Below are positions 19,301-29,100 of a DNA stretch of 64,000 bases, piece after piece (position 1 is the first letter of the stretch; every line of letters starts with the position of its first letter). The stretch is from Bradyrhizobium iriomotense (GTDB lineage Bacteria > Pseudomonadota > Alphaproteobacteria > Rhizobiales > Xanthobacteraceae): NCBI RefSeq assembly GCF_018130765.1, contig NZ_JAFCJZ010000001.1, positions 372,001 to 436,000 on the forward strand. Direction: 5' to 3'. The position numbers and the translations under genes were made by a program. The notes beneath the pieces were generated by a model. It was not told the origin of the DNA. It worked only from the letters and a program-made list of their open reading frames with translations, and did no database searches.

Positions 19301-20086
19301 CTGGAGAATGCCGCTCTGCGCGGTGGCCTGGGGCGCGGCTTGAGACGGGTCCTGGCCCGCCGGCGCCGTGGCGAAGGGCGGCGGCGGCACGCCATTGCGC
19401 GGGAAGGTCGGCGGCAGGCCGGCATCCTTCTTGGAGGCCACGCCGGTGGCCAGCGGCTTTGCGGTGTCGCCGGCCGAAACCGTGACGGTGCCGTCGGGCG
19501 CGATGCGGATCGCGAGTTCGGCGTCGACGAGATTGAGGCTTTCCGCGCGCAGATGCCCCATCAGCAGGCCCGCCCCCGACAGCCTCACCTCGGCCTTCGG
19601 GGCGCTGGCGACGATGGCATGGTCGCGGTCGCGCACGATGATGTCGCGGATGCGCACGGCGATACGGACCCGCCCGGCGCGCTCGATCTGGGTGCCGCCG
19701 ACCTCCACCGTGTTGCCGTGGCCGATATTGTCCTCGATGGCGGCGGCAAGCCAGGGCGTTGCGATGTCGAGATTGATGGGTCCGGCGCCGAGCCGCCACC
19801 ACAGCGCACCGAAACAGCCGATGAAGATGACGATGAGGGCGCCGACGACGACAGCCAGCCGCTTCAGCCAGCGACCGCCGCCCAGCCAACGGCGCAGCGA
19901 CCCGAACCCGTCACCAAAGCGATGGAAGCCCGAATTGGAACGTGACAACAGCCGGCGCGCCCGATGGCCCGCCGCCGCTTCCTGATCCGGATCCCAGTCG
20001 GCCTCGTCCCATTCCTGCGGCTCAGGTTGGCCGCCGCGCCGATCGAAATCCCGATTGTAATCCTGGGGCGACGTATTCCTTGCCAT
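16373..20086 (-). CDS. Large AsmA-like/DUF3971 envelope protein
   Basis: Very long envelope protein of about 1237 residues: a proline/acid-rich cytoplasmic N terminus, one membrane helix (about 76-98, ending FGALWWRL) and a huge periplasmic region of beta-rich repeats. The C terminus has the AsmA-like segment GSIDYPGNQVCMSGTFVP followed by IPVLGLFLG. Related proteins of the AsmA/YhdP/TamB group are thought to bridge the periplasm and carry phospholipids to the outer membrane. The ATG at 20086 was chosen for the GAGAGG upstream; a further ATG at 20209 is possible. It diverges from the peroxiredoxin gene. Confidence 0.85.
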   Translation of the reverse strand: MARNTSPQDYNRDFDRRGGQPEPQEWDEADWDPDQEAAAGHRARRLLSRSNSGFHRFGDGFGSLRRWLGGGRWLKRLAVVVGALIVIFIGCFGALWWRLGAGPINLDIATPWLAAAIEDNIGHGNTVEVGGTQIERAGRVRIAVRIRDIIVRDRDHAIVASAPKAEVRLSGAGLLMGHLRAESLNLVDAELAIRIAPDGTVTVSAGDTAKPLATGVASKKDAGLPPTFPRNGVPPPPFATAPAGQDPSQAAPQATAQSGILQGLDWLDSLSMTGLDGQNLNEIGLKNGNLIVDDQQRGSKWSFENITLSLRRPSHGGVALSLGEEGARPWMLRATIGPAENGVRSVDIKADKVSTSNILLALRVKDLTYTADLPLTGELKGELGRDGVPTFFRGKIAVGAGNIIDTDTPDYPMAIDSAEINVEWDANRRVLVAPFKVLSGANRLTLLAHVEPPNGNINDWQLGFSGGSILLGGIDNEPPLVFNRIAIGFRFDTDHKRLLLTQADISNGEIGVAGTGAIDYSGEPRLTLGFAGTPMSASALKRMWPTLIVPELREWVIERIERGTLQRIEIGINSPVKNLPRKGPPIPDDGLSVNIVASGVAVRPVDGMPVVHDADLKARVTGRTATVNIGQGIADTPAGRKITISDFTFEVPDMAPKPSPSRTRFRVDGPVPAAAEMLSNDRLSDLSATVVDPNTSKGTFSANIQLGMPVKGELTKSDTTYAVTADLNGFAADKLVMGQKLEANNLKIVANTQGYQVKGDVKINGQAASLDYRKPAEGDADVRLQATLDDASRARLGFDLSPAVSGSVPIKVSGKIAGSPDATTKLGIEADLTSVRLDNILPGWVKLPGKSSKATFKVVPTAQSTRLEDIVIEGGGASIKGSLEVDPNGDLLNANFPTYAPSDGDKASLKVERSQDGVVRGTMRGDVFDGRGFLKSAISGNSKDDAKSKMKNVDFDIDVKLGAVAGFNGEAMRSVDAKMSRRGGAVKAFTLSGKIGRDTPVAADLRGGRAQGNREVIYLQTNDAGALLRFTDTYTKAVGGQMVVAMEPPTSEPNTSREGLINVRDFTVKGEAQLERVAAGAPNGTGNGVSFSALRAEFIRQNGALTIRDGVVKGPMIGATIEGSIDYPGNQVCMSGTFVPMYGLNNMFGQIPVLGLFLGAGDKEGLIGVTYEVVGTPAAPVMRVNPVSAMVPGVFRKIFEFNTGKQNTPFEEFPSQSNDGSTGSTRQLSSGCSLARR

Positions 20087-20377
20087 TGCCTCTCGATACA
20101 GGCGCCCATCGTAGGATTGAGCGCCGCCGGGACCGCAGCCGTCCACGGGACGCGAAGCCCCCTGCGCCGGCACTGCCGCCATACCTCGAATATTCCTGCT
20201 GTTCGTCATTTCGCCCCGGGAGCGCGTTCAACGAGCAGTGGGGTGGTGCGTGGAATTCCTTGTAACCATACTCCGGCGTCGTCAGACTTGCCCAGCCAAG
20301 GGCGCGATTCCGGCACACCGGACGAGAGCTGCAATACCGCTTCGGTTGACCCGCCGAAAGCGTCGAAAGGAAGGCGT
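20087..20377. other. Intergenic region, AsmA-like gene / peroxiredoxin
   Basis: These 291 bp lie between two divergent genes. They would include about 120 bp of coding sequence if the AsmA-like protein starts at 20209. I see no RNA gene or clear operator. The ribosome binding site AAAGGAAGG of the peroxiredoxin lies at its right end. Confidence 0.4.
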
Positions 20378-21061
20378 ATGTCCAAGAAATCCCGAAAGAA
20401 ATCGCCCAAAACGCCCTCCGGCAGTCCAACAGCTAAAAAGAAGGCCCCGAAAACCAGGACAACGACTCAAACAAAGGCCGCGAAAACACAGCGGACACCG
20501 GCCAGCAAATCAACCGCGACCATAGCAAAGACAGCATCGCATGGGGCCGCATCGAAACAGTTAAATTCCTCCAAATCGGCGCGGCCTGCGGCGAAGCCGG
20601 TCTTGGCCGAAGGTCAGAAGGCGCCCGCCTTCCGCCTGCCTCGCGATGGTGGCGGCGTGGCGACGCTGTCGGACTATGCCGGCCGGAAGCTCGTCCTGTT
20701 CTTCTATCCCCGTGCCGACACCCCCGGCTGCACCCGGGAGGCCATCGACTTCACGCGCCTTGCAGGCGCCTTCGCCGACGCCGGTGCCGCCGTGCTCGGC
20801 GTCTCCGCGGATTCGTTAAAGGCCCAGGAGAAGTTCCGCGACAAGCACAGCCTCGGGGTCCCCCTGATCTCGGACGAAAAGCACGAGATGCTGGAGGCGT
20901 ATGGCGCCTGGGGCGAAAAATCCATGTATGGCAAGAGCTTCCTCGGGATTCTTCGCACCACGGTGCTGGTCGGAAACGACGGCAAGGTGGCCAAGGTCTG
21001 GCGCAACGTCCGGGTCGACGGCCATGCCGATCAGGTGCTGGAAGCGGCAAGAAGTCTTTAA
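20378..21061 (+). CDS. Bcp-type peroxiredoxin with lysine-rich N-terminal tail
   Basis: Thiol peroxidase that reduces hydrogen peroxide and organic peroxides. The 227-residue product has a normal peroxiredoxin Q/Bcp domain from about residue 77, with FFYPRADTPGCTREAIDF holding the peroxidatic cysteine C118. The resolving cysteine of classical Bcp, five residues on, is isoleucine (I123), so it is probably a 1-Cys enzyme needing an outside thiol. Residues 1-73 are low complexity, with about 16 lysines plus Ser/Thr/Pro/Ala, like a histone H1 tail. The start follows GAAAGGAAGG. The domain call is firm; the role of the tail is unknown. Confidence 0.88.
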   Translation: MSKKSRKKSPKTPSGSPTAKKKAPKTRTTTQTKAAKTQRTPASKSTATIAKTASHGAASKQLNSSKSARPAAKPVLAEGQKAPAFRLPRDGGGVATLSDYAGRKLVLFFYPRADTPGCTREAIDFTRLAGAFADAGAAVLGVSADSLKAQEKFRDKHSLGVPLISDEKHEMLEAYGAWGEKSMYGKSFLGILRTTVLVGNDGKVAKVWRNVRVDGHADQVLEAARSL

Positions 21062-21173
21062 CCAGCCCGTTAAGTTCTCGCGGTTCCGTTTCCGGAAAAT
21101 TAACCATGACCGGCCCAGATTGCTGCGGCAATTAGGCCGCAAGGAACCCATCCGACCGGCGCCGGGAGTGCCG

Positions 21174-22541
21174 ATGTCGAAAAGTTCTGCCCAATATTCG
21201 CAGTACCCCCAGCATCATCCCCACGACCACGGACGGGCTTTTCACCGGCGTCCCGTAGCTGTCGCGGCGGCCGCCGCGCTTCCCCTCCCCGACGCCGACG
21301 ACGCCTACACCATCGTCCATCACGGCAAGCAGGTTCGCCTCGGCCCGGTCGTGTTCTGGATCGTGGTCGGCACCATCGTGCTGCTCGGCCTGTGGTCGGC
21401 CGCGACCGCCACCTATTTCGCTTTCCGCGACGACGTGCTGACCCGGCTGATCGCCCGCCAGGCCGAGATGCAATACGCCTATGAGGACCGCATCGCCGAG
21501 CTGCGGGCCAAGGTCGACCGCACCACCAGCCGCCAGCTGCTCGACCAGGAGCAGTTCGACCAGAAGCTCGACCAGATCATGAAGCGGCAGACGGCGCTGG
21601 AGTCCCGGGCGACGGCGCTGGGCGCCATGCCTGACGTGACCGGATCGATCCCGCGCGCGGCGCCGCAGCGCGGCGATGCCGGCCAAGGCGCGACGCAGGG
21701 CACGCCGAAACCGTCGCCGATCAGCGACACCGTAATCTTCGTGGCACCGCCGGATCGCGAAGCACGACTCGAATCGCGCGCGCCCGCCGCCCTGGCTCCG
21801 CAGACCAGCCAGTTCGCCAAGAACCAGGGTTTCGACAATGTCCTGATCCGGCTCACCACCTCGCTCGACCAGGTCGAGCGCCGCCAGATAGCGGCGCTTA
21901 GCGCCGTCGAGGACGGCATGGATTCGCGGATGCGCCGGATGCGCGGCGTCGTCAGCGATCTCGGTCTCAATCTCGCCAGTCTCGAAGCCGCCGTGCCGCG
22001 CAGCGCCATGGGCGGACCGTTCGTCCCGGTCAAGCTGACGGCCAATGCCGGCCCGTTCGAGAAGCAGCTCAATCGCATCAACACGACACGCGCCGAGCTG
22101 GACCGGCTCAACCGCACGCTGGCGCTCGTGCCCTATCGCAAGCCCGTCATTGGCGAGGTCGAGTTCACCTCCGGTTTCGGCGTGCGCAGCGATCCCTTCC
22201 TGGGCCGGCCCGCGATGCACACCGGCCTCGACTTCCGCGCCGCCACCGGCGATCCCGTCCGCGTCACCGCCTATGGCAAGGTGGTCTCGGCCGGCTGGTC
22301 CGGCGGCTACGGCCGCATGGTCGAGGTCGATCACGGCAACGGGCTTTCGACCCGCTACGGCCATCTCTCCGAGATCAGCGTCAAGGTCGGCGAGATCGTG
22401 AAGATCGGCCAGGTCGTTGGTCTCGTCGGCTCGACCGGCCGCTCCACCGGTCCGCATCTGCACTATGAGACCCGCATCGACGGCGAGGCGGTCGATCCGC
22501 AAAAATTCCTGCGCGCAGGCGTGCGGCTTAGCGCAGGCTAG
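21174..22541 (+). CDS. M23 family peptidoglycan endopeptidase
   Basis: Membrane-anchored LytM/M23 protein of 455 residues that cuts peptidoglycan cross-links or regulates amidases. The order is: short cytoplasmic part, one membrane helix (VFWIVVGTIVLLGLW), a coiled-coil (about 85-125), a variable linker and a C-terminal M23 domain. Zinc ligands are visible in HTGLDFRAATGDP and GPHLHYE, so it is probably catalytically active. The ATG at 21174 was chosen because upstream in-frame sequence overlaps the peroxiredoxin gene. The gap before it contains TTAACCAT (21100-21107), which resembles a CtrA half-site. Confidence 0.9.
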   Translation: MSKSSAQYSQYPQHHPHDHGRAFHRRPVAVAAAAALPLPDADDAYTIVHHGKQVRLGPVVFWIVVGTIVLLGLWSAATATYFAFRDDVLTRLIARQAEMQYAYEDRIAELRAKVDRTTSRQLLDQEQFDQKLDQIMKRQTALESRATALGAMPDVTGSIPRAAPQRGDAGQGATQGTPKPSPISDTVIFVAPPDREARLESRAPAALAPQTSQFAKNQGFDNVLIRLTTSLDQVERRQIAALSAVEDGMDSRMRRMRGVVSDLGLNLASLEAAVPRSAMGGPFVPVKLTANAGPFEKQLNRINTTRAELDRLNRTLALVPYRKPVIGEVEFTSGFGVRSDPFLGRPAMHTGLDFRAATGDPVRVTAYGKVVSAGWSGGYGRMVEVDHGNGLSTRYGHLSEISVKVGEIVKIGQVVGLVGSTGRSTGPHLHYETRIDGEAVDPQKFLRAGVRLSAG

Positions 22542-22568
22542 GTCCGGGCTTTGCCGTGCAAACGTGCA

Positions 22569-23258
22569 TCAGACACGAGCCTGGCACGCCTTCAGGAAGA
22601 ATTTGAGCCCGGCCTCGATTCCCTCTTCGACCGCTTTTTCGGTGAGCTCGCTGAGACCCAGGACGATCATCAGTGGCAGTTCGCCGCGGATCAGGGACAG
22701 GAATTGTGTGGCGGCTTCCATCGGATCGTCGAATTCGAGCAGCTTCTTGGCCCTGGCTTCCTCGAGAAATCCGGATAGTCGTCGAATCGTCGCCTGCGGC
22801 CCGCTTTCATAGAAGAGCCGGGCGAGCACAGGAAACCGGCCGCTCTCGTTGGCGATGATGCGGACGAAAGCAAAGTCCTTTCCATGAATGAAAGCGCTCA
22901 GGTACTGCCTGGCGAATGTGCGCAGCGCCTCGGACAGTCCAGCCGACAGTTGGGGCAGCGGCAAGTCGCGTTGCAGGCTCTCGCACTCCGCAACGATTAA
23001 AGAAGCGAACAAGGCCTCCTTGCTCGGAAAATACGCATAGAGCGTGGCCTTCGAGACGCCGGCGGCTTTCGCGATGGCGTCCATGCTGGTCGCGGAAAAT
23101 CCCTGGTCGAGAAACATCTGCCACGCCGCACGGGTGACGATGTCCATCTTGCGGCCCGCCGGTACGTTCGACTGCTCAGGAGCAGCAGGGGCGATCGTCT
23201 CGATCAATGTCAGCTCTCCGTCAGCTCGAGAATCGGTGTGGTCGGTATCGAGGTGCAC
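22569..23258 (-). CDS. TetR family repressor of the adjacent efflux operon
   Basis: DNA-binding regulator of up to 229 residues. The helix-turn-helix reads SMDAIAKAAGVSKATLYAYF near residues 60-80, followed by a ligand-binding helical domain. The farthest start is a GTG at 23258 with no good ribosome binding site. A TTG at 23207 preceded by GGAGAG is a stronger candidate and would shorten the product by 17 residues. It is divergent from an RND efflux operon and faces two matching palindromes, so local repression relieved by a pump substrate is likely. Confidence 0.88.
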   Translation of the reverse strand: MHLDTDHTDSRADGELTLIETIAPAAPEQSNVPAGRKMDIVTRAAWQMFLDQGFSATSMDAIAKAAGVSKATLYAYFPSKEALFASLIVAECESLQRDLPLPQLSAGLSEALRTFARQYLSAFIHGKDFAFVRIIANESGRFPVLARLFYESGPQATIRRLSGFLEEARAKKLLEFDDPMEAATQFLSLIRGELPLMIVLGLSELTEKAVEEGIEAGLKFFLKACQARV

Positions 23259-23304
23259 AATGACCGCGCATCAACAACTTGAAAGAGCAACTCACACGGT
23301 TGTC

Positions 23305-23376
23305 ATAAAACTAAACAGTTCAGTACTGTTGACAAGACTCAATGACCCCGTCAAGTACTGAACGGTTCAGTTTTAT
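23305..23376. promoter_or_regulatory. Paired TetR operators between repressor and efflux operon
   Basis: Two 15-bp palindromes of the form ACTGAACNGTTCAGT lie at 23310-23324 (one mismatch) and 23357-23371 (perfect). Their 22-bp surroundings are inverted copies of each other matching at 20 positions, with centres 47 bp apart. A TTGACA hexamer (23329-23334) lies between them. This is the expected layout for a TetR protein controlling itself and the divergent operon. Confidence 0.75.
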
Positions 23377-23387
23377 GCAGGACCCGG

Positions 23388-24950
23388 ATGTCGTTCAGAA
23401 CATTTCTCCGCATAGGAGGCTTAATTCCTCTGGTTCAGGCCACGATCTCCTTGGGCGGCTGCGCGGTCGGCCCGGATTTCGAAACGCCAGCTGCGCCGGC
23501 GGTGACCGGCTACACGGCGGGCGGACTGGCCGCGACCCCGGCCGCGGGCGGGCAAGGCGGTACAGCGCAACGCTTCGTGAGCGGCTCGGACGTGCCGGCA
23601 GTCTGGTGGCAGGTGTTTCGCTCACGGCAGATCGAAGCCTTCGTCCGGGAGGCGATCGATAACCATCCCGACCTCGCGGCAGCACAGGCGGCGTTGCGTC
23701 AGGCTCGCGAGGTTGCGGCGGCAGACACCAGTGCGCTGCTGCCGTCGAGCACCGGCAGCGCCAGCGTGACACGCAATCAGGTGTCGCCGGCACAATCCGG
23801 ACAGACCGGACCGGCATCCCTCTACACCCTCTACAACACCTCGGTCCCGGTTTCGTTCACGCCGGACATCTTCGGCGGCAAGAGGCGCGGAATCGAGGCT
23901 GATCTTGCCAATGCCGACTACCAGCGCTTCCAACTCGAGGCGACCTACCTGACATTGACGGCAAACGTCGTGACGGCCGCGATCAGCGATGCGTCCTATG
24001 CGGCGCAGATTCGGGTTACCCAGGAACAGATCGACGGTCAGCGCCAGCTCGTCGCGTTGCTCGAACAGCAGTTCGCGCTGGGCGCCGTCTCCAACAGCGA
24101 CGTGCTGACACAGAAGGCGCAGCTTGCGCAGACGGTCGCAACCTTGCCGCCACTGCAGAAGTCGCGTGCGCAGAATCGCAATCAGTTGATGGCCTATCTC
24201 GGTCGGCTGCCGAGCCAGGACAAAGGTGAGGTGGTCCCGCTGGCAAATCTGCGCCTGCCGCGCGACCTTCCGGTCAGCGTCCCGTCGCTGCTGGTGCGGC
24301 AGCGCCCGGACATCCGTGCCGCGGAAAGCCAGGTGCATCAGGCCAGCGCCAATGTCGGTGTCGCCACGGCCAATATGCTGCCGAACGTGACGCTGTCCGC
24401 CTCGGGCGGCAGCTCCGCGCTGGCGCTGTCGGCGCTTTACGGTCCGCAAACCATCGCCTGGAGCGTGGCCGCCAGCATTACGGGACCGATCTTCGATGCT
24501 GGCTCCCTCTTCCACACCAAGGAGTCCAAGGTCGCGGCTCTGGAGCAGAGCAGCGCGCAATATCGCTCGACCGTGATCACCGCGTTCCAGAACGTTGCTG
24601 ACGCGCTGCGCGCGATCCAGTCGGACGCAGCGCTGCTGAAGGCGCAGGTCGACGCGGAAAATACCGCGGCCGAAAGCCTGAAGATGTCGCAGGCCCAGTT
24701 CAAGGCCGGTTCCACCACATTCATCTCCGTTATCAACGCCGAACAGACGCTGCTGACGGCGCGGATCAACCGCGTGAAGGCGCAGGCCTCGCGTTATGCC
24801 GACACCGTGGCGCTGTACCAGTCACTCGGTGGCGGCTGGTGGAATCGCGTCGATGAAACTCCCGCAGCCGAGGCAAAGCCCGCGGGCATTGCCGCGATAT
24901 TCGTTCCCGCCGGGGCCCTGCCGGCACCACCGCCCCCGCCAGCCAACTGA
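23388..24950 (+). CDS. RND efflux outer-membrane lipoprotein (NodT/OprM family)
   Basis: Outer-membrane channel of a tripartite efflux pump. The 520-residue product has a lipoprotein signal with lipobox SLGGC near residue 25, the family segment CAVGPDFETP, and the two OEP repeats typical of TolC-like trimers. It has a proline-rich tail. Its stop and the next start overlap as TGATG. Order and spacing show a single operon with the adaptor and the pump. The ATG at 23388 lies just downstream of the second operator. Confidence 0.92.
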   Translation: MSFRTFLRIGGLIPLVQATISLGGCAVGPDFETPAAPAVTGYTAGGLAATPAAGGQGGTAQRFVSGSDVPAVWWQVFRSRQIEAFVREAIDNHPDLAAAQAALRQAREVAAADTSALLPSSTGSASVTRNQVSPAQSGQTGPASLYTLYNTSVPVSFTPDIFGGKRRGIEADLANADYQRFQLEATYLTLTANVVTAAISDASYAAQIRVTQEQIDGQRQLVALLEQQFALGAVSNSDVLTQKAQLAQTVATLPPLQKSRAQNRNQLMAYLGRLPSQDKGEVVPLANLRLPRDLPVSVPSLLVRQRPDIRAAESQVHQASANVGVATANMLPNVTLSASGGSSALALSALYGPQTIAWSVAASITGPIFDAGSLFHTKESKVAALEQSSAQYRSTVITAFQNVADALRAIQSDAALLKAQVDAENTAAESLKMSQAQFKAGSTTFISVINAEQTLLTARINRVKAQASRYADTVALYQSLGGGWWNRVDETPAAEAKPAGIAAIFVPAGALPAPPPPPAN

Positions 24951-26092
24951 TGCGAAAGCCCAAAGCCATGTTGAAGCGCATGATCATCATGCTGTGTGTC
25001 GTCGGTGCGATATTCGCCGCCCTCTCCTGGTTCGTCAGTTTCCGCGCCGGCATGATCAAGCAGGCCATGGCCGCGCTCGCTGATCCGCCACAGACGGTGT
25101 CGACGACCGCTGCGCAGTTCAGCGACTGGCAGTCGGCATTGACCGCCATCGGCACATTTCGCGCCGTGAACGGCGCCGATCTCTCGCTGCAACAGTCCGG
25201 CATCGTAGACAGCATTCATTTCGAATCCGGCAAGGATGTCGCCGTCGGAGATGCCTTGCTCGACCTGCGCAAAGAGGACGACGTCGCCAAGCTGCACTCG
25301 TTGCAGGCCACCGCCGAAGGCTTTGCCATCACGTTGCGGCGCGATCAGGGCCAGTTGAAGATCAACGCAGTCAGCCAGGCGACGGTCGACAATGACGTCG
25401 TGAATGAGCGCAACGCGCTGGCCCTGGTCGCCCAGCAACAGGCGCTGGTGGATCAAAAGACGCTGAGGGCACCGTTCGCCGGGCGCCTCGGCGTGCGTCA
25501 GGTCGATGTCGGCCAATATCTGACCGCGGGCACCACCATCGTCACGCTACAGGCGCTCGACCGTCTCTTTGTCGACTTCACGCTACCGCAGCAGGCCGTC
25601 GACCAGGTCAGAGTCGGACAGGAGGTCACGGCTCGCATCGACGCCTTTCCGGACCGCAATTTCAAGGGAGTCGTTCAGGCCTTCAATTCCAAGGTCGATC
25701 AAACCAGCCGCAACGTTCAGGTCCGCGCGATTTTCGACAATGCGGATCGCAAGCTTCTGCCCGGCATGTTCGCACGGATCGATGTCCGTGTCGGCCAAAC
25801 CGCGAGCTATCTCACGCTGCCGCAGACCGCCATCGTCTACAACACCTATGGCGAGTCGGTGTTTCTCGCCGTCAAGAGCGAGGCACCGGGCAAGCAGGGC
25901 CTGGTGGCCCGCCAGACCTTCATCAAGACCGGCGCCACCCGTGGCGATCAGGTGGCCGTGATCTCGGGCCTCGATCGGGACGCAACCGTCGTCACCGCAG
26001 GCCAGATCAAGCTGCGCAACGGCACCCTGCTGAAGGTCGACAACTCCATTCCCCTGGCGAACGACCCCAATCCGGCCCCCGCCGATCAGTAA
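24950..26092 (+). CDS. RND efflux periplasmic adaptor
   Basis: Membrane-fusion protein of 380 residues that links the inner-membrane pump to the outer-membrane channel. It has an N-terminal anchor helix (IIMLCVVGAIFAALSWFV), a split biotinyl-lipoyl-like domain with SGIVDSIHFESGKDV and LRAPFAGRLGVRQVDVGQY, a helical hairpin and a beta-barrel. It resembles MexH/MdtA-type adaptors. It is translationally coupled to the upstream gene, and the RND pump follows after 11 bp. Confidence 0.93.
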   Translation: MRKPKAMLKRMIIMLCVVGAIFAALSWFVSFRAGMIKQAMAALADPPQTVSTTAAQFSDWQSALTAIGTFRAVNGADLSLQQSGIVDSIHFESGKDVAVGDALLDLRKEDDVAKLHSLQATAEGFAITLRRDQGQLKINAVSQATVDNDVVNERNALALVAQQQALVDQKTLRAPFAGRLGVRQVDVGQYLTAGTTIVTLQALDRLFVDFTLPQQAVDQVRVGQEVTARIDAFPDRNFKGVVQAFNSKVDQTSRNVQVRAIFDNADRKLLPGMFARIDVRVGQTASYLTLPQTAIVYNTYGESVFLAVKSEAPGKQGLVARQTFIKTGATRGDQVAVISGLDRDATVVTAGQIKLRNGTLLKVDNSIPLANDPNPAPADQ

Positions 26093-26103
26093 GGAGGCAG
26101 AAC

Positions 26104-29100
26104 GTGTCCTTTACCGACATCTTCATTCGCCGACCGGTGCTTGCCATCGTCGTCAGCCTGATGATCCTGGTGCTGGGTCTGAAGTCGATGACTTCGCTGC
26201 CCATCCTGCAATATCCGCGAACGCAGAATGCGATCGTCACCGTCACGACGACGTACTACGGCGCGGATCCGGCAATCGTCGCAGGATTCATCACGACGCC
26301 GCTCGAAAATGCCATCGCCCAGGCCAATGGCATCGACTACATGACGTCGACCAGCCAGCCCAGCACCTCGACCATCACGGTCAACCTGCGGCTGAACTTC
26401 GATTCCGGCAAGGCACTGACCGAGATCAATACCAAGGTGAACTCGGTGCTCAATCAGCTTCCGAGCGGCGTCCAGCAGCCGGTGCTTACGGTCAAGGTCG
26501 GTCAGACCATCGATGCCATGTATCTCGGCTTCAGCAGCGACGCGCTGGCGCCGAACCAGATCACCGACTATCTGATCCGTGTGGTGCAACCCAAACTGCA
26601 GGCCGTGCCCGGCGTGCAGACCGCTGAACTGCTCGGCAACAAGACCTTCGCGCTACGCGCCTGGCTCGATCCGATCAAGCTTGCGGCATACGGGCTGACC
26701 GCGTCCGATGTATCGACCGCGCTGTCGGGCAACGACTACATTGCCGGGCTTGGCACCACCAAGGGCCAGATGGTGCAGGTCAACCTGACGGCGGCGACCA
26801 ACCTGAAATCGCTGCAGGAGTTTCGCGACCTCGTGGTCAAGCAGGCGGGCGCGTCCAACGTCAAGCTCTCCGATGTGGCGAACGTCACCCTGGGCTCCGA
26901 GGATTACGAATCGTCGGTCGGATTCAACGGCAAGCGCGCGGTCTATATCGGCATCCAGGTGGCGCCAAACGCCAACCTCCTCGACGTCATCAAAGGCGTC
27001 CGCGCCGTCTATCCCGACATCAAGGCGCAGCAGCCGGAGGGACTGAATTCCGAGATCATCTACGACTCCACCGAATTCGTGAACAGCTCCATCGACGAGG
27101 TGATCCACACCTTGCTCGAAGCTCTTCTGATCGTCACCGCGGTGGTGTTCCTGTTCCTCGGCTCATGGCGTTCGGTGCTGATCCCCGTGATCGCCATCCC
27201 GCTATCGCTGGTCGGCACCTTCACCATGCTGCTGGCGCTCGGCTTCTCGATCAACCTCCTGACGCTGCTGGCGCTGGTGCTCGCAATCGGTCTCGTGGTC
27301 GATGACGCCATCATCGTCGTCGAGAACGTCAACCGGCATCTGGCCGAGGGCACAAAGCCGTTGCAGGCGGCGATCATCGCCGCACGGGAGCTTTCAGGTC
27401 CTATCGTGGCCATGACCGTCGTGCTGATCGCGGTCTACGTGCCGATCGGATTCCAGGGCGGCTTGACCGGAGCGCTCTTCACCGAATTCGCCTTTACGCT
27501 TGCTGGCGCCGTTGCGGTGTCGGCCGTCATCGCATTGACGCTCACGCCGATGTGCTGCGCCTTCATCCTCAAGCCGCCGAAGACGGGTACGCCGACGCTC
27601 GACGACCGCATCGTCGCGTTCATCGATGCGCGGATGGAGACGTTGCAACATCGATATCGGCGCTTGCTCGCCGCCAGCCTGACGACAATTCCGGTCACGG
27701 TCGTGTTCGCCGCCCTGATCTTGAGCAGCATCTACTGGCTCTATACGAACTCCAAGAACGAGCTGGCGCCGGAGGAGGATCAGGGGGCGATCCTGATGCA
27801 GTCGACGCTGGCACCGAACGCAACGCTGCAGCAGAAGCTGCTGTATTCCGCCGAGGTCTACCGGCGCATCTCCACCCATGCCGAAACCGCGGGCATGTTT
27901 CAGCTCGATCTCGTCGGCAGTTCGATTGCGGGTTGGGTGCTCAAGCCCTGGGACAAGCGCGACAAGACGGCGGCGGAACTGCAGCCGGTGCTTCAGCAGG
28001 AGATGACGGGGATTGCCGGCGCCAAGATCGTGGCGTTCCAATTGCCGCCGCTGCCCGGAGCGAGCGGCCTGCCGATCCAGTTCGTGATCCAGACCACCGA
28101 CCCGTTCGACCGGCTCGACGGCATCGCGAAGGCGTTCACCGCCGAGGCCCTGAAAAGCGGCAAGTTCATCTTCCTCGACAACGACCTGAAGGTCGACCAG
28201 CCGCAAACCTCTGTGGTGATCGATCGCGAAAAGACCGCACAACTCGGGCTGAGGCTCAGCGATGTCGGCGGCGCGCTCGGCAATATGCTGGGCGGCGGCT
28301 ATGTCAACTATTTCGGCCTGGACGGCCGTTCCTACAAGGTCATTCCCCAGGTCGAGCAGCGCCAGCGACTGAACGCCGATCAGGTGCTGAACTACTACAT
28401 CAAGACCTCGGACGGCACGTCTGTTCCGCTGTCGACGGTCGCGTCGCTGAAAACGACCACGGTTCCGCAATCGCTGAACCATTTCCAGCAGATCAATGCC
28501 GCCACCATTTCCGGAGTGGCCATGCCCGGTGTGATCACCGGAGAAGCGCTCGCGACGCTGAAGGAGATCGCGGACCGCACGCTGCCCAAAGGCTACACCA
28601 TCGACTATGGCGGGCAGTCGCGGCAATTCATCCAGGAATCATCCGGTTTCGCCGCCACCTTCGGATTTGCCCTGATCATCATCTTCCTGGCGCTGTCGGC
28701 GCAGTTCGAGAGTTTCCGCGATCCCCTGATCATCCTGGTCTCGGTGCCGATGTCGATTGCTGGGGCGCTGATCTTCATCATGCTGGGCATCAAGGGTGCG
28801 AGCCTCAATATCTACACCGAGGTCGGCCTCGTGACGCTGATGGGGCTGATCAGCAAGCACGGCATTCTGATCGTCGAATTCGCCAACGAGTTGCAGCATG
28901 CCGGCCGCTCCAAGCGCGAGGCCGTCATCGAAGCGACCGCGATCCGGCTGCGCCCGATCCTGATGACGACCGCGGCCATGGTGATCGGCGTGATGCCGTT
29001 GATCACCGCGTCCGGCGCCGGCGCAGCCTCGCGCTTCAACATGGGCCTGGTGATCGCCTCCGGACTTTCGATTGGAACGCTGTTCACGCTGTTCGTGGTG

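Noticed and set aside
21100..21107. TTAACCAT upstream of the M23 peptidase as a CtrA site
   Set aside because: Only a half-site; an 8-mer occurs by chance too easily. Mentioned with the gene but not claimed as a feature.
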